From UBA7378 sp049611805 (GTDB lineage: Bacteria > Pseudomonadota > Alphaproteobacteria > RS24): a DNA stretch of 64,000 nt. The first letter of the stretch is position 1. Each line of letters starts with the position of its first letter. Positions 24,471 to 31,869 of this stretch are shown one piece after another. The stretch covers positions 62,001 through 126,000 of the forward strand of contig JBMZAX010000001.1 in the NCBI GenBank assembly GCA_049611805.1, given 5' to 3'. Under the pieces are notes generated by a model. The model had not been told where the DNA came from. It saw nothing but the letters and a program-made list of their open reading frames with translations, and did not search any database. The position numbers and the translations under genes were made by a program.

Positions 24471-25597
24471 GTTTCACCGGAACAAGCGGTTCGCGCGAGG
24501 GTGCATTTGCCTTCGGTCAGGGCCTCAATTGGGGGTTGATACTTACGGTATTTCTGCTCGGACTGGTTGGTGTCGGAACATTATATTCAGCCGCGGGCGG
24601 TTCGTTCGAACCTTGGGCCTGGCGGCACGGGGTGCGCCTGATTGTCGGTCTCTTCCTGATGCTGGTGGTGGCTGCGCTGGATGTGAGGCTTTTGTACAAT
24701 GGCGCCTATCTGGTGTTTGGCGGCTTGCTGATTTTGCTGTTGAGCGTGCAACTTTTCGGTGATGTGACCATGGGGGCAAAGCGCTGGCTTGATTTGGGCA
24801 TTGTGACCGTTCAGCCGTCGGAATTTATCCGCCTCGGCATGATATTGGCGCTGGCGCGGTTTTATCAGTCGATCCATCAGGATGTCGTATCGCATTTTCA
24901 AAATCTTTTTGTGCCGGCGCTGATCATTCTTGTTCCGGTTATGCTTATCATCAATCAGCCGGATCTTGGGACGACGATTATGCTGGCCGTCAGCGGTGTC
25001 GGTGTTTTGTTTCTCGCCGGGCTGAATTGGCGCTATTTCGCCGCCGGTGCCGTGGGCATTGTGGCGACCGTTCCTTTGGTGTGGCAACGCCTGTTTGATT
25101 ATCAAAAAGAACGCGTGCTGGTTTTTCTCAATCCGGAGCGTGACCCTCTGGGTGCGGGTTATCACATTATCCAGTCGAAAATCGGCATCGGGTCCGGCGG
25201 CCTGTTCGGTAAAGGCTTTAGCGAGGGCACGCAAAGTCGGCTCAACTTCCTGCCGGAAAAACACACGGATTTCGCCTTTACCATTTATGCCGAGGAAATG
25301 GGCTTTGTCGGCAGTGTGTTATTGCTCGTGCTGTTTGTGCTGTTGCTGGTGCAATTGGCGCTCATCGCCAATCAGATGCGCAGCCAGTTTGCCCGCCTTG
25401 TGGTTGGCGGCATCGGGTTTTCCCTGTTCGTTTATATTTTCATCAATCTGGCGATGGTAATGGGGCTGGCACCTGTGGTCGGCGTGCCATTGCCGTTTAT
25501 TTCCTATGGCGGCACATCCATGCTCACCTTTTTGATAAGCATTGGTGTCGTGCTCAGTCTTGAGCGTCAGGTAAGGGTGGAAATGTCGCGCGGCTAG
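24467..25597 (+). CDS. rodA: RodA, SEDS peptidoglycan glycosyltransferase
   Basis: This 376-residue polytopic membrane protein polymerises lipid II in partnership with PBP2. SEDS-family motifs are present: 'GAKRWLDLGIVTVQPSEFIRLGMILALARFY', 'NQPDLGTTIMLAVSGVGVLFLAG', 'GAGYHIIQSKIGIGSGGLFGKGF', 'LPEKHTDFAFTIYAEEMGFVGS' and 'PLPFISYGGTSMLTFLISIG'. The catalytic Asp is in the 'EKHTDFAF' loop. It starts inside the end of mrdA. Its stop TAG shares the palindrome CTAG (25594-25597) with the convergent glutaredoxin stop, so the genes meet with zero spare bases. Confidence 0.95.
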   Translation: MSFTGTSGSREGAFAFGQGLNWGLILTVFLLGLVGVGTLYSAAGGSFEPWAWRHGVRLIVGLFLMLVVAALDVRLLYNGAYLVFGGLLILLLSVQLFGDVTMGAKRWLDLGIVTVQPSEFIRLGMILALARFYQSIHQDVVSHFQNLFVPALIILVPVMLIINQPDLGTTIMLAVSGVGVLFLAGLNWRYFAAGAVGIVATVPLVWQRLFDYQKERVLVFLNPERDPLGAGYHIIQSKIGIGSGGLFGKGFSEGTQSRLNFLPEKHTDFAFTIYAEEMGFVGSVLLLVLFVLLLVQLALIANQMRSQFARLVVGGIGFSLFVYIFINLAMVMGLAPVVGVPLPFISYGGTSMLTFLISIGVVLSLERQVRVEMSRG

Positions 25598-25866
25598 GCG
25601 TCGGTGCCGGCATCATCGGCCAGCAGAGCATTAAGTTTGCCGGTTTCTTCCAGCATATAAAGATCGTCGCACCCGCCAATATGCGTGCCGTTTATGAAGA
25701 TTTGCGGCACGCTTGTGCGGCCGTCCACGCGCGCGCTCATGGCCGCGCGTTTGTCGGGGTCGACGACAATAATTTCCTCAAACGCAACCGATTTGGCACG
25801 CAACAAATCTTTTGCTGCGTGGCAAAACGGGCAGGTCGGCGTTGTGTAAATTTCTATTGTCACCAA
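25594..25866 (-). CDS. grxC: glutaredoxin 3
   Basis: This 90-residue thiol oxidoreductase reduces disulfides and glutathione mixed disulfides. It has the dithiol site Cys12-Pro-Phe-Cys15 in 'YTTPTCPFCHAAKDLL', the cis-proline motif 'TSVPQIFINGTHIGGCDDLYMLE' and normal Grx length. The CPFC in place of CPYC occurs in many alphaproteobacterial enzymes. The gene is convergent with rodA and shares its stop palindrome. The cold-shock gene lies upstream on the same strand, 55 bases away, and is probably a separate unit. Confidence 0.94.
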   Translation of the reverse strand: MVTIEIYTTPTCPFCHAAKDLLRAKSVAFEEIIVVDPDKRAAMSARVDGRTSVPQIFINGTHIGGCDDLYMLEETGKLNALLADDAGTDA

Positions 25867-25921
25867 AAACTCCTGCCATCAACATACGGATAACGGCGTT
25901 TTTGGCAAGAGTGTGGCTGAA

Positions 25922-26167
25922 TTATTCGGCAGCTTCGCCTGCAGCGTCGCCCGTAGCGTCGTCCAGCATGGTCAAATTGCCGGCAACCATTCGACCGTTG
26001 CGGCCTTCCTGCATTTCAAACTCAACACGCTGGTTCTCAAGCAATTGCTTGTAACCCGACGCCTGAACGGCCGTCACGTGGACAAAACAGTCATCCGAAC
26101 CATTATCCGGGGTGATAAACCCATACCCCTTGGCAGAATTAAACCATTTAACAGTACCTGTTAGCAT
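25922..26167 (-). CDS. cold-shock domain protein
   Basis: This 81-residue CSD protein has the RNA-binding motifs 'GTVKWFNSAKGYGFITPDN' (RNP1) and 'DCFVHVTAVQ' (RNP2), then 'LLENQRVEFEM'. It extends about 12 residues beyond a typical CspA with an Ala/Gly/Glu-rich tail ('DDATGDAAGEAAE'). The start is set by a strong GGAGG five bases before the ATG at 26167; an in-frame ATG four codons earlier overlaps that site. Such proteins act as RNA chaperones. The upstream region can fold into a long nested hairpin, so post-transcriptional control is likely. Confidence 0.92.
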   Translation of the reverse strand: MLTGTVKWFNSAKGYGFITPDNGSDDCFVHVTAVQASGYKQLLENQRVEFEMQEGRNGRMVAGNLTMLDDATGDAAGEAAE

Positions 26168-26194
26168 ACTCGCCTCCATTCTTCTGAAAGCGCG

Positions 26195-26252
26195 CCGAAG
26201 CAGATATGCCGTCCAATCGAGTAAGGCGCATGGATTGGACGCAAGGCTTCGG
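26195..26252 (-). promoter_or_regulatory. nested hairpin in the cold-shock gene 5' region
   Basis: Two concentric perfect inverted repeats lie 28-85 bases before the cold-shock ATG. The outer pair is CCGAAGC/GCTTCGG (26195-26201, 26246-26252), the inner pair GTCCAATC/GATTGGAC (26211-26218, 26233-26240). No U-run follows on either strand, so it is not an intrinsic terminator. A structured leader that melts or rearranges with temperature is a possibility. Confidence 0.45.
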
Positions 26253-26318
26253 AGTGGAATTTAGGTCGGTGTTTTGAAAAAACCAGAAATTAAACGTGTA
26301 TATTGGGGAAATGCGCCC

Positions 26319-27320
26319 CTAACTTGCCTGAACAAGGTTTTGCAAAAACTGGTCTGTGCAGGCGTTCCAACTGTATTTTTCGGCGTGTTTGCGGGCTTGC
26401 TTGGGTGTTACCTGCAATGCCTGTTCCACTGCTTTTGATAGATTTTCATCCATAAAAGCGGCTTTTGTGTCGCCAAGCACATCAAGCGGTCCGGTAACAG
26501 GATACGCCGCCACAGGCAGGCCGCTTGCCATTGCCTCCAGCATCACCAGACCGAAAGTATCGGTCAGGCTGGGGAATACGAAAACATCGCCGCTGGTGTA
26601 ATGTGCGGCTAAATCTTCGCCGAATTTTGGGCCGGTAAACACTACTTCGGGGTGTTTCTGCCTCAACGGTTCCAATTGTGGGCCGCCGCCTACCACGAGC
26701 TTTGTGCCGGGCATGTCGAGGTTCAAAAATTCTTCAATGTTTTTTTCAACCGATACGCGACCCACATACACACTCACGGGTTTTGGCAAATCAAGAGCGG
26801 GCTTTCGCCGCGGCGTGAATAGCTCAGTATCAACCCCGCGCGTCCAGCTAACAACATTTGCGAAACCATGCGCTGCCAGTTCGCTTTCAAGTGTGCGTGT
26901 CGCGACCATGACGGCGGCCGACGGCGCGTGAAAACGCCGAATAATGGCGTAGCCCCAGCCTGTCGGGACGCGCAACATGGCCGACATATATTCGGGAAAT
27001 TTCGTGTGATAGCTTGTGGTGAAAGCCAGGCCGCGTTTGACGCATAAATTCCGTGCTGCCCATCCCAGTGGTCCTTCGGTGGATATGTGAATGGCATCGG
27101 GCTCAAATTCATACACAATTTGTCGGATTTTGCGGGCGCTGAAAAGCGACAGCTGAACCTCCGGGTATACCGGCAGGGGTAGGGTATAAAACATGTCGGG
27201 TGTTATTGTACGCACCTCGAATTGGCGTGCGCGCAAGTGGTCAATAATATTCTGCATGGTACGAACAACGCCGTTAACCTGCGGGTGCCAAGCATCCGTA
27301 ACAATCAGGATCCGTTTCAT
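26319..27320 (-). CDS. GT4-family glycosyltransferase, probable diacylglycerol glycosyltransferase (Agt-like)
   Basis: This 333-residue protein has the GT-B fold pattern: it opens 'MKRILIVTDAWHPQVNGVVRTMQNI', then has 'HISTEGPLGWAARNLCVKRGLAFTTSYHTKFPEY'. Donor-binding 'VYVGRVSVEKNIEEFL' and 'GDVFVFPSLTDTFGLVMLEAMASGLPVAAYPVTGP' (the EX7E motif) follow. It belongs with SQD2-like and Agt-type enzymes that glycosylate diacylglycerol. The ATG overlaps the stop of the upstream metallophosphoesterase gene by four bases. A Plc-like phosphoesterase plus this type of glycosyltransferase is the known phosphate-starvation lipid-remodelling pair in some alphaproteobacteria, which is why I favour that role. 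Sugar specificity cannot be read. Confidence 0.78.
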   Translation of the reverse strand: MKRILIVTDAWHPQVNGVVRTMQNIIDHLRARQFEVRTITPDMFYTLPLPVYPEVQLSLFSARKIRQIVYEFEPDAIHISTEGPLGWAARNLCVKRGLAFTTSYHTKFPEYMSAMLRVPTGWGYAIIRRFHAPSAAVMVATRTLESELAAHGFANVVSWTRGVDTELFTPRRKPALDLPKPVSVYVGRVSVEKNIEEFLNLDMPGTKLVVGGGPQLEPLRQKHPEVVFTGPKFGEDLAAHYTSGDVFVFPSLTDTFGLVMLEAMASGLPVAAYPVTGPLDVLGDTKAAFMDENLSKAVEQALQVTPKQARKHAEKYSWNACTDQFLQNLVQAS

Positions 27321-28144
27321 GCGGGAAGCGCACTTTCGGGTTTTGTGCGCGCGACCCCTGTTCGATTGCCGACAATATCGGCCCAATTTATAATCTCCCA
27401 GCGCCCATCATGGTGCTCGACTAAGGCCGTGCAACTTTCAACCCAATCACCGTCATTCATATATTGAATTGACCCGATTTGTTTTATTTCGGCGTGGTGA
27501 ATGTGTCCGCAAATAACGCCTTGAACATCGTGGCGCTCGGCTTCACGCACCACGGCTTCTTCGAAATCGCTGATAAATTGAACAGCGTTTTTAACCTTGA
27601 TCTTCAAATAGGAGGACAAGGACCAGTAACGCATGCCGAGTAAACGGCGCACGCCGTTCATGAACGTGTTGAGGGCAAGCACGGCGTCATAGGCGTGGTC
27701 ACCCACATAGGCCAACCAGCGCGCATAGAGCACCACATTGTCAAAGGCGTCGCCATGCATGACGAGATAGTTTTTGCCGTTCACGGCCTTGTATGTGTCG
27801 GTCAGGCGCACCTCAATGCCGCCAAAATGCGTGCCGCAATAACGCCGCAAACCCTCATCATGATTTCCCGGCACGTAAATAATTTCCGTTCCTTTGCGCG
27901 CTTTACGCAAGATTTTTTGGACAACGTCATTGTGTGATTGCGGCCAATACCAACTGCGTTTGAGGCGCCACCCGTCAACAATATCTCCGACAAGATATAT
28001 TGTCTCACCGTCATTATATTTCAGGAAATCAAGAAGCAAATCCGCCTGACATGCACGCGATCCCAGATGGATGTCCGACAAAAAGATTGTTCTGTAGTGA
28101 TTGGTTTGCGGGTTAACGTCGCGTGGCGTAACAAGCTGTTGCAT
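27317..28144 (-). CDS. metallophosphoesterase, LpxH/PlcP-like
   Basis: This 275-residue calcineurin-like phosphoesterase has metal-binding motifs 'FLSDIHLGSRACQ' (DxH), 'YLVGDIVDGW' (GDxxDGW), 'YVPGNHDEGL' (GNHD), 'LVMHGDAFDNVV' (HGD) and 'GVICGHIHHAEI' (GHxH). Such genes are usually labelled UDP-2,3-diacylglucosamine diphosphatase. The alphaproteobacterial PlcP phospholipase C, which strips head groups from phospholipids when phosphate is scarce, belongs to the same group. The overlap with an Agt-like glycosyltransferase supports PlcP: it would supply the diacylglycerol that the next enzyme glycosylates. The start at 28144 follows AGGGA; an in-frame ATG six codons earlier is possible. I saw no clear Pho box upstream. 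Confidence 0.78.
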   Translation of the reverse strand: MQQLVTPRDVNPQTNHYRTIFLSDIHLGSRACQADLLLDFLKYNDGETIYLVGDIVDGWRLKRSWYWPQSHNDVVQKILRKARKGTEIIYVPGNHDEGLRRYCGTHFGGIEVRLTDTYKAVNGKNYLVMHGDAFDNVVLYARWLAYVGDHAYDAVLALNTFMNGVRRLLGMRYWSLSSYLKIKVKNAVQFISDFEEAVVREAERHDVQGVICGHIHHAEIKQIGSIQYMNDGDWVESCTALVEHHDGRWEIINWADIVGNRTGVARTKPESALPA

Positions 28145-28229
28145 TGCAATTCCCTGTTCCAAATCTCTTAAGCGTTATTTGGCAAACAAGTATTACAAAT
28201 TTATAACGTCCCTAACTTGCTGAGTTTTC

Positions 28230-29051
28230 TCACCAATCCTCATCATCTTCGTCGTCATCTTGTGGCGGTAATTCCAATTTCGCCGGCACGACCTGCATGG
28301 TTGATTCGCGAAACGGCTCGGCCGCCACAATGCGAACCGTGCCGTAGCGTGTCACCACGCTTAGTTCGCGCGGGGCCATAAATCCGCTATTGGCAATGCC
28401 GGCAAATTCGAGGTTGACGGGGCGCATATCTCCGGCGCGCTCATAGGTTTTTTCGGGATATCCGGCAATCGGTTCCCAGCGCACACGGCAGGCAATATGG
28501 CCGGGCGCGGTGACAAAGGGCGCGCCCTCCATATCTTCGGGGTTCAGCCTGGCAAGGCGGCGCCCGTCATACAGGCGCATGGGCGTGCGGCAAAAAGCGT
28601 CGCCTTTTTCCGGGTCTTGTCGCACAAGCAGGGAAAGAAACGGGTCGCGGGTGCCGGGCCCGACATCTTCCATGCTGACAGGCACAACCACTTTCTGCGG
28701 CCTTTCCGATTTGTAATTGGTTTCATAGCCGACCGGCGCGCCGTCGGCATAATCAAGCCGGGCAAAATTGATGCTGTCGTCGCCTGTCCAGCTATAATGC
28801 AGCGATTGCGGCACGAGATTGGCACCCTGCAATTTCCCCGTGGTTTTGACGAGGCCGCTGGCGTCGGAGAATACAACGCCCAGACCTGACGAACGCAGCA
28901 AAGCCGATAACCGGTATTGCCGGTCGGTCACGGCCAGTTCCACATCGGCGCGCGCCACGAGAATGCCCCGCAGATAAATCTTATAGACGGCGATATAAGT
29001 GGTCGGCGTGAAACCGGCAGGCGCGGCCGCCACAGGCGCGGCCGCGACCAA
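28230..29051 (-). CDS. DUF3108 secreted/periplasmic protein
   Basis: The protein matches the DUF3108 pattern: 'YKIYLRGILVARADVELAVTDRQYRLSALLRSSGLG', then 'LVPQSLHYSW', 'FLSLLVRQDPEKGDAFCRTPMRLYDGRRLARL'. It ends in an acidic tail. The family is exported and of unknown function. The only standard start is TTG at 29051, which falls in the middle of a signal peptide. Reading on upstream in frame gives Ile-Ile-Thr-Arg-Phe-Ala-Ile-Ile-Phe-Ala-Cys-Leu-Val-Ala-Ala-Ala, a perfect signal sequence, back to a stop at 29096-29094. A Shine-Dalgarno AGAGGA sits before ATA (29084) and ATC (29081), so the real start may be non-canonical. Confidence 0.72.
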   Translation of the reverse strand: MVAAAPVAAAPAGFTPTTYIAVYKIYLRGILVARADVELAVTDRQYRLSALLRSSGLGVVFSDASGLVKTTGKLQGANLVPQSLHYSWTGDDSINFARLDYADGAPVGYETNYKSERPQKVVVPVSMEDVGPGTRDPFLSLLVRQDPEKGDAFCRTPMRLYDGRRLARLNPEDMEGAPFVTAPGHIACRVRWEPIAGYPEKTYERAGDMRPVNLEFAGIANSGFMAPRELSVVTRYGTVRIVAAEPFRESTMQVVPAKLELPPQDDDEDDEDW

Positions 29052-29117
29052 ACACGCAAAGATGATGGCAAAACGCGTGATTATACGTTCCTCTCATTAA
29101 AGTTTGAGCCAGTATTA

Positions 29118-29192
29118 CGCAGTGAACCAAGCAAATCTGTCACACAATGAGCTACGCAAATGTGTTACGCAGTGAACTAAGCAGTCTTGCCC
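29118..29192. repeat. three tandem 25-bp imperfect repeats
   Basis: Units start at 29118, 29143 and 29168, exactly 25 bases apart. Unit 1 begins CGCAGTGAACCAAGCA, unit 2 CACAATGAGCTACGCA and unit 3 CGCAGTGAACTAAGCA. Units 1 and 3 share 15 of their first 16 bases; units 1 and 2 share 18 of 25. The array lies upstream of DUF3108, and its third unit runs over the stop codon of the MFS gene. Confidence 0.6.
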
Positions 29193-30451
29193 ATATTTTC
29201 AATATCGGCCCGCAAGCTGCCCGCCGCCAGCCATAAATGGAACGACGCCCATATCGCCAGAAACGCTGAGCATACCATAGCATAAGGCAGGGCGCGCGCG
29301 CCGTAATCGAGTGAAAAATAATCGCTCAACACGCCGATCATGAGCGGCCCCAAACCCAGACCGATAATATTGTTGATGAACAGCAAAATCGCCGAAGCGA
29401 GCGAGCGCATTTCGGGTTTCACCAATGTATGCAACATGGCAAGTGTCGGCCCGAAATAAAGCGCGCCGACGCTGACCGGAAAAGCCAGCAAAACAATGGC
29501 CCATGTGGTGTCGGTGGTAAGATAGGAACCCACCGAAAATGGCAGGCCGACCAGCCCCAGAATGATAATTAGCCACAAATTCCAGCGCACATCGCGCTTG
29601 CCGAGCCGGTCTGCAAAATGCCCGCCCAGTGCCGTGCCGATGCCGCCGCCAATGCCGATGAGCAGGGCCAGAATCTGGCCGACCTCAATGGTTGTCATGG
29701 CGTGAACACGCACGAAATATGTCGGCAACCATGCAATCGCGCCATAGCCCACCGTGACAATTAAGGTTGACCCGATGATCAGATGGCGCAGGGTTTTATT
29801 GTGCAAAATATACCGCGCAACCTCGCCCAGAGGCGGGGCTTTTTGGGCTTCGTGCCCGTCGCTCAATCCGCGCGGCGGGTCGCGCAAGGTGAACATGGCA
29901 ATAATGGCCAGAAGCAGGCCGGGCAGGGCAACAACCTGAAAGGCGGCGCGCCAGCCATAATGATGGTTCACCCATCCGCCGACCAGAAACGCAATCAGCA
30001 GGCCGATATTGATGCCCAGCGCGAAAATCGCCAGCGGCGTGGCGCGTTCATTGGGGGCGTACATATCGGCAATCATCGCATGCGAGGGTGGGCTGGTGCC
30101 GGCTTCGCCAACCCCGACGCCGATACGCGCCAGCAAAAGCTGCACGAAATTTTGTGCATAGCCGCAAATAAACGTCATCACGGAAAACAGCGACAGCGAG
30201 ACAATAATGATTTTTTTCCGGCTCACGCGGTCGGCAAGATAGGCGATTGGAATGCCCAGCGTCGCATAGAAAATGGCAAAGGCGAGGCCCGACAAAAGCC
30301 CCAATTGCGTGTCGGAAAGGCCCATATCGAGCTTGATCGATTGCAATAAAATGGCGACGATCTGCCGGTCGACATAATTGGCCGTATAGATGAAGGTCAG
30401 CAAACCGACCGTATAGGCCCTGATGGCCGGCGTAAAATTCAAATCTGTCAT
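29177..30451 (-). CDS. MFS transporter
   Basis: This 424-residue protein has about twelve hydrophobic helices. It shows the MFS loop 2-3 signature 'GLAFAIFYATLGIPIAYLADRVSRKKIIIVS' and a second in the other half, 'GGHFADRLGKRDVRWN'. Helix 1 carries 'FIYTANYVDRQIVAILLQSIKLDMGLSDTQLG', typical of the spinster-like/anion symporter group, and 'GVGVGEAGTSPPSHAMIADMY' follows. The substrate cannot be told. A small membrane-protein gene ends two bases upstream of its ATG on the same strand, so the two may be an operon. The last codons lie inside a 25-bp tandem-repeat array. Confidence 0.9.
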   Translation of the reverse strand: MTDLNFTPAIRAYTVGLLTFIYTANYVDRQIVAILLQSIKLDMGLSDTQLGLLSGLAFAIFYATLGIPIAYLADRVSRKKIIIVSLSLFSVMTFICGYAQNFVQLLLARIGVGVGEAGTSPPSHAMIADMYAPNERATPLAIFALGINIGLLIAFLVGGWVNHHYGWRAAFQVVALPGLLLAIIAMFTLRDPPRGLSDGHEAQKAPPLGEVARYILHNKTLRHLIIGSTLIVTVGYGAIAWLPTYFVRVHAMTTIEVGQILALLIGIGGGIGTALGGHFADRLGKRDVRWNLWLIIILGLVGLPFSVGSYLTTDTTWAIVLLAFPVSVGALYFGPTLAMLHTLVKPEMRSLASAILLFINNIIGLGLGPLMIGVLSDYFSLDYGARALPYAMVCSAFLAIWASFHLWLAAGSLRADIENMGKTA

Positions 30452-30453
30452 TA

Positions 30454-30798
30454 TTAGTTAGAGCGGGAGAAAACCCTTTTTTTCCTTCTTCTGTCGGCGA
30501 TAAAGCGCGCGACCGAAACCAGTATCAAGGCGGCGACAAAGTAAATTACCAGACTGCCCAGACTGCTCACCATAATGGCGGTGAAAAAATCTGCTGCGAT
30601 GAAGCGCGCGCTGCCTGTCAAAATCGGATGGAATTTTTCAACACACACGCCGATGAATGCGGCAAACAAAGACAGCGTCACCGGCGACGCAGTTTGCGCC
30701 TGCGTACCGAGCCCCAGGGCCACAACAATCAGCCCCACAAATGCACTTATATTTGGCGTGAAATTCACGACCTGAACAAAGTTTTCCACACGCACCAC
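30454..30798 (-). CDS. hypothetical small membrane protein
   Basis: This 114-residue protein has no family that I recognise. Three hydrophobic stretches are visible: 'ISAFVGLIVVALGLGTQ' (about 17-33), 'PVTLSLFAAFIGVCVEKF' (about 39-56) and 'AIMVSSLGSLVIYFVAALILVSVARFI' (about 74-100). A strongly basic tail 'ADRRRKKRVFSRSN' would sit in the cytoplasm. The start is GTG, with a second GTG next to it. It ends two bases before the MFS transporter start on the same strand, suggesting co-expression. Shorter open frames on the plus strand here look like shadows because they lack any coherent pattern. Confidence 0.55.
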   Translation of the reverse strand: MVRVENFVQVVNFTPNISAFVGLIVVALGLGTQAQTASPVTLSLFAAFIGVCVEKFHPILTGSARFIAADFFTAIMVSSLGSLVIYFVAALILVSVARFIADRRRKKRVFSRSN

Positions 30799-30865
30799 CC
30801 TGTTACAGCGTCACCCTGCGGCAAGAATTGTTTCAGGTCAATCCATTACCCACGAAAAAGCCCGA

Positions 30866-31858
30866 TTACCAGCCGGAAATTTCGCGTTTTGCTATTTTTT
30901 CCAGCAAGCTTATCGCGCTGTCGGCTTCATTGAGGCAGGGCACGGTGGTGAAATGCGTGCCGCCCGCCTCGGCAAATGTGTCGCGCAACTCAAGATTAAT
31001 TTCTTCCAGCGTCTCCACGCAATCCGACACAAAACCCGGTGTGATGACGGCAATTTTCCTGGTGCCGTCGCGCGCGAGCGCCTCGACGGTCTTGTCGGTA
31101 TACGGCTCCAGCCATTTTGTCGGGCCGAAGCGCGACTGGAAGGTCAGTTTGAACTTTGTGTCGGGCAGTTTCAGCTTTTCGCGCAACAAGCGGGCTGTTT
31201 TCGCACAATGGCAGTGATAGGGGTCGCCCTTGTCGAAATATATTTGCGGCAGCCCGTGAAACGAGGCCACCAGCACATCCGGTTTCCAGTCCAATGTTTT
31301 GTAATGCGCGCGCACCGAGCTTGCCAGCGCGGTAATATAGGCCGGCATGTCGTGCCACGGCGCCGGTTGCCAGCGCATGTCGAGCAGGGCGCGAAACACT
31401 TCATCATAAACACTGGCCGATGTTGACGCGCTATATTGCGGGTAAAGCGCGATGACACTGATGCGCTCGCACCCGCGCGCTTTCAGCTCGGCCAGCTTGT
31501 CGGCTATTGAGGGCGCGCCATAACGCATGGCCCATTCGACCTCCAGCGTGTCGCCAAGCCGGTCTTTCAGCTTTTCCGCCTGCAGGCGGGTGAAATAGCG
31601 CAACGGGCTTTCATCCGTCTCTTGGTTCCAGATTTTGGCATAGGCGCGCGCCGATTTTCGCGGGCGGGTGTTCAAAATAATACCGCGCAAAATCGGTTGC
31701 CAGATGAGCGGCGAGGTTTCGATCACGCGCCGGTCTGACAAAAACTGTTTGAGATAGGGCCGCAGGCCCTTGGCGTCGGGGCTGTCGGGGGTGCCGAGAT
31801 TGACCAGAAGAATGCCGGTTTTACCGAAGGCCACAGACGGGTGCGCAACGCCGGACAC
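30866..31858 (-). CDS. hemH: ferrochelatase
   Basis: This enzyme inserts ferrous iron into protoporphyrin IX, the last step of haem synthesis. Family motifs are 'ILLVNLGTPDSPDAKGLRPYLKQFLSD', 'PLRYFTRLQAEKL', 'LYPQYSASTSASVYDE', the catalytic His in 'LVASFHGLPQIYFDKGDPYHCHC', 'TFQSRFGPTKWLEPYT' and 'VITPGFVSDCVETLEEI'. The start is uncertain. I chose GTG at 31858, 12 bases after the hemA stop, giving 330 residues. An ATG at 31933 would overlap hemA by 64 bases and add 25 residues without family likeness. It directly follows hemA, so the first and last haem enzymes share an operon. Confidence 0.94.
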   Translation of the reverse strand: MSGVAHPSVAFGKTGILLVNLGTPDSPDAKGLRPYLKQFLSDRRVIETSPLIWQPILRGIILNTRPRKSARAYAKIWNQETDESPLRYFTRLQAEKLKDRLGDTLEVEWAMRYGAPSIADKLAELKARGCERISVIALYPQYSASTSASVYDEVFRALLDMRWQPAPWHDMPAYITALASSVRAHYKTLDWKPDVLVASFHGLPQIYFDKGDPYHCHCAKTARLLREKLKLPDTKFKLTFQSRFGPTKWLEPYTDKTVEALARDGTRKIAVITPGFVSDCVETLEEINLELRDTFAEAGGTHFTTVPCLNEADSAISLLEKIAKREISGW

Positions 31859-31869
31859 CGGACGCAATC

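Noticed and set aside
28145..28229. Pho box before the PlcP-like gene
   Set aside because: I looked for two CTGTCAT-type repeats with 11-base spacing. The nearest stretch, TTGTAATACTTGTTTG, fits too poorly to report.
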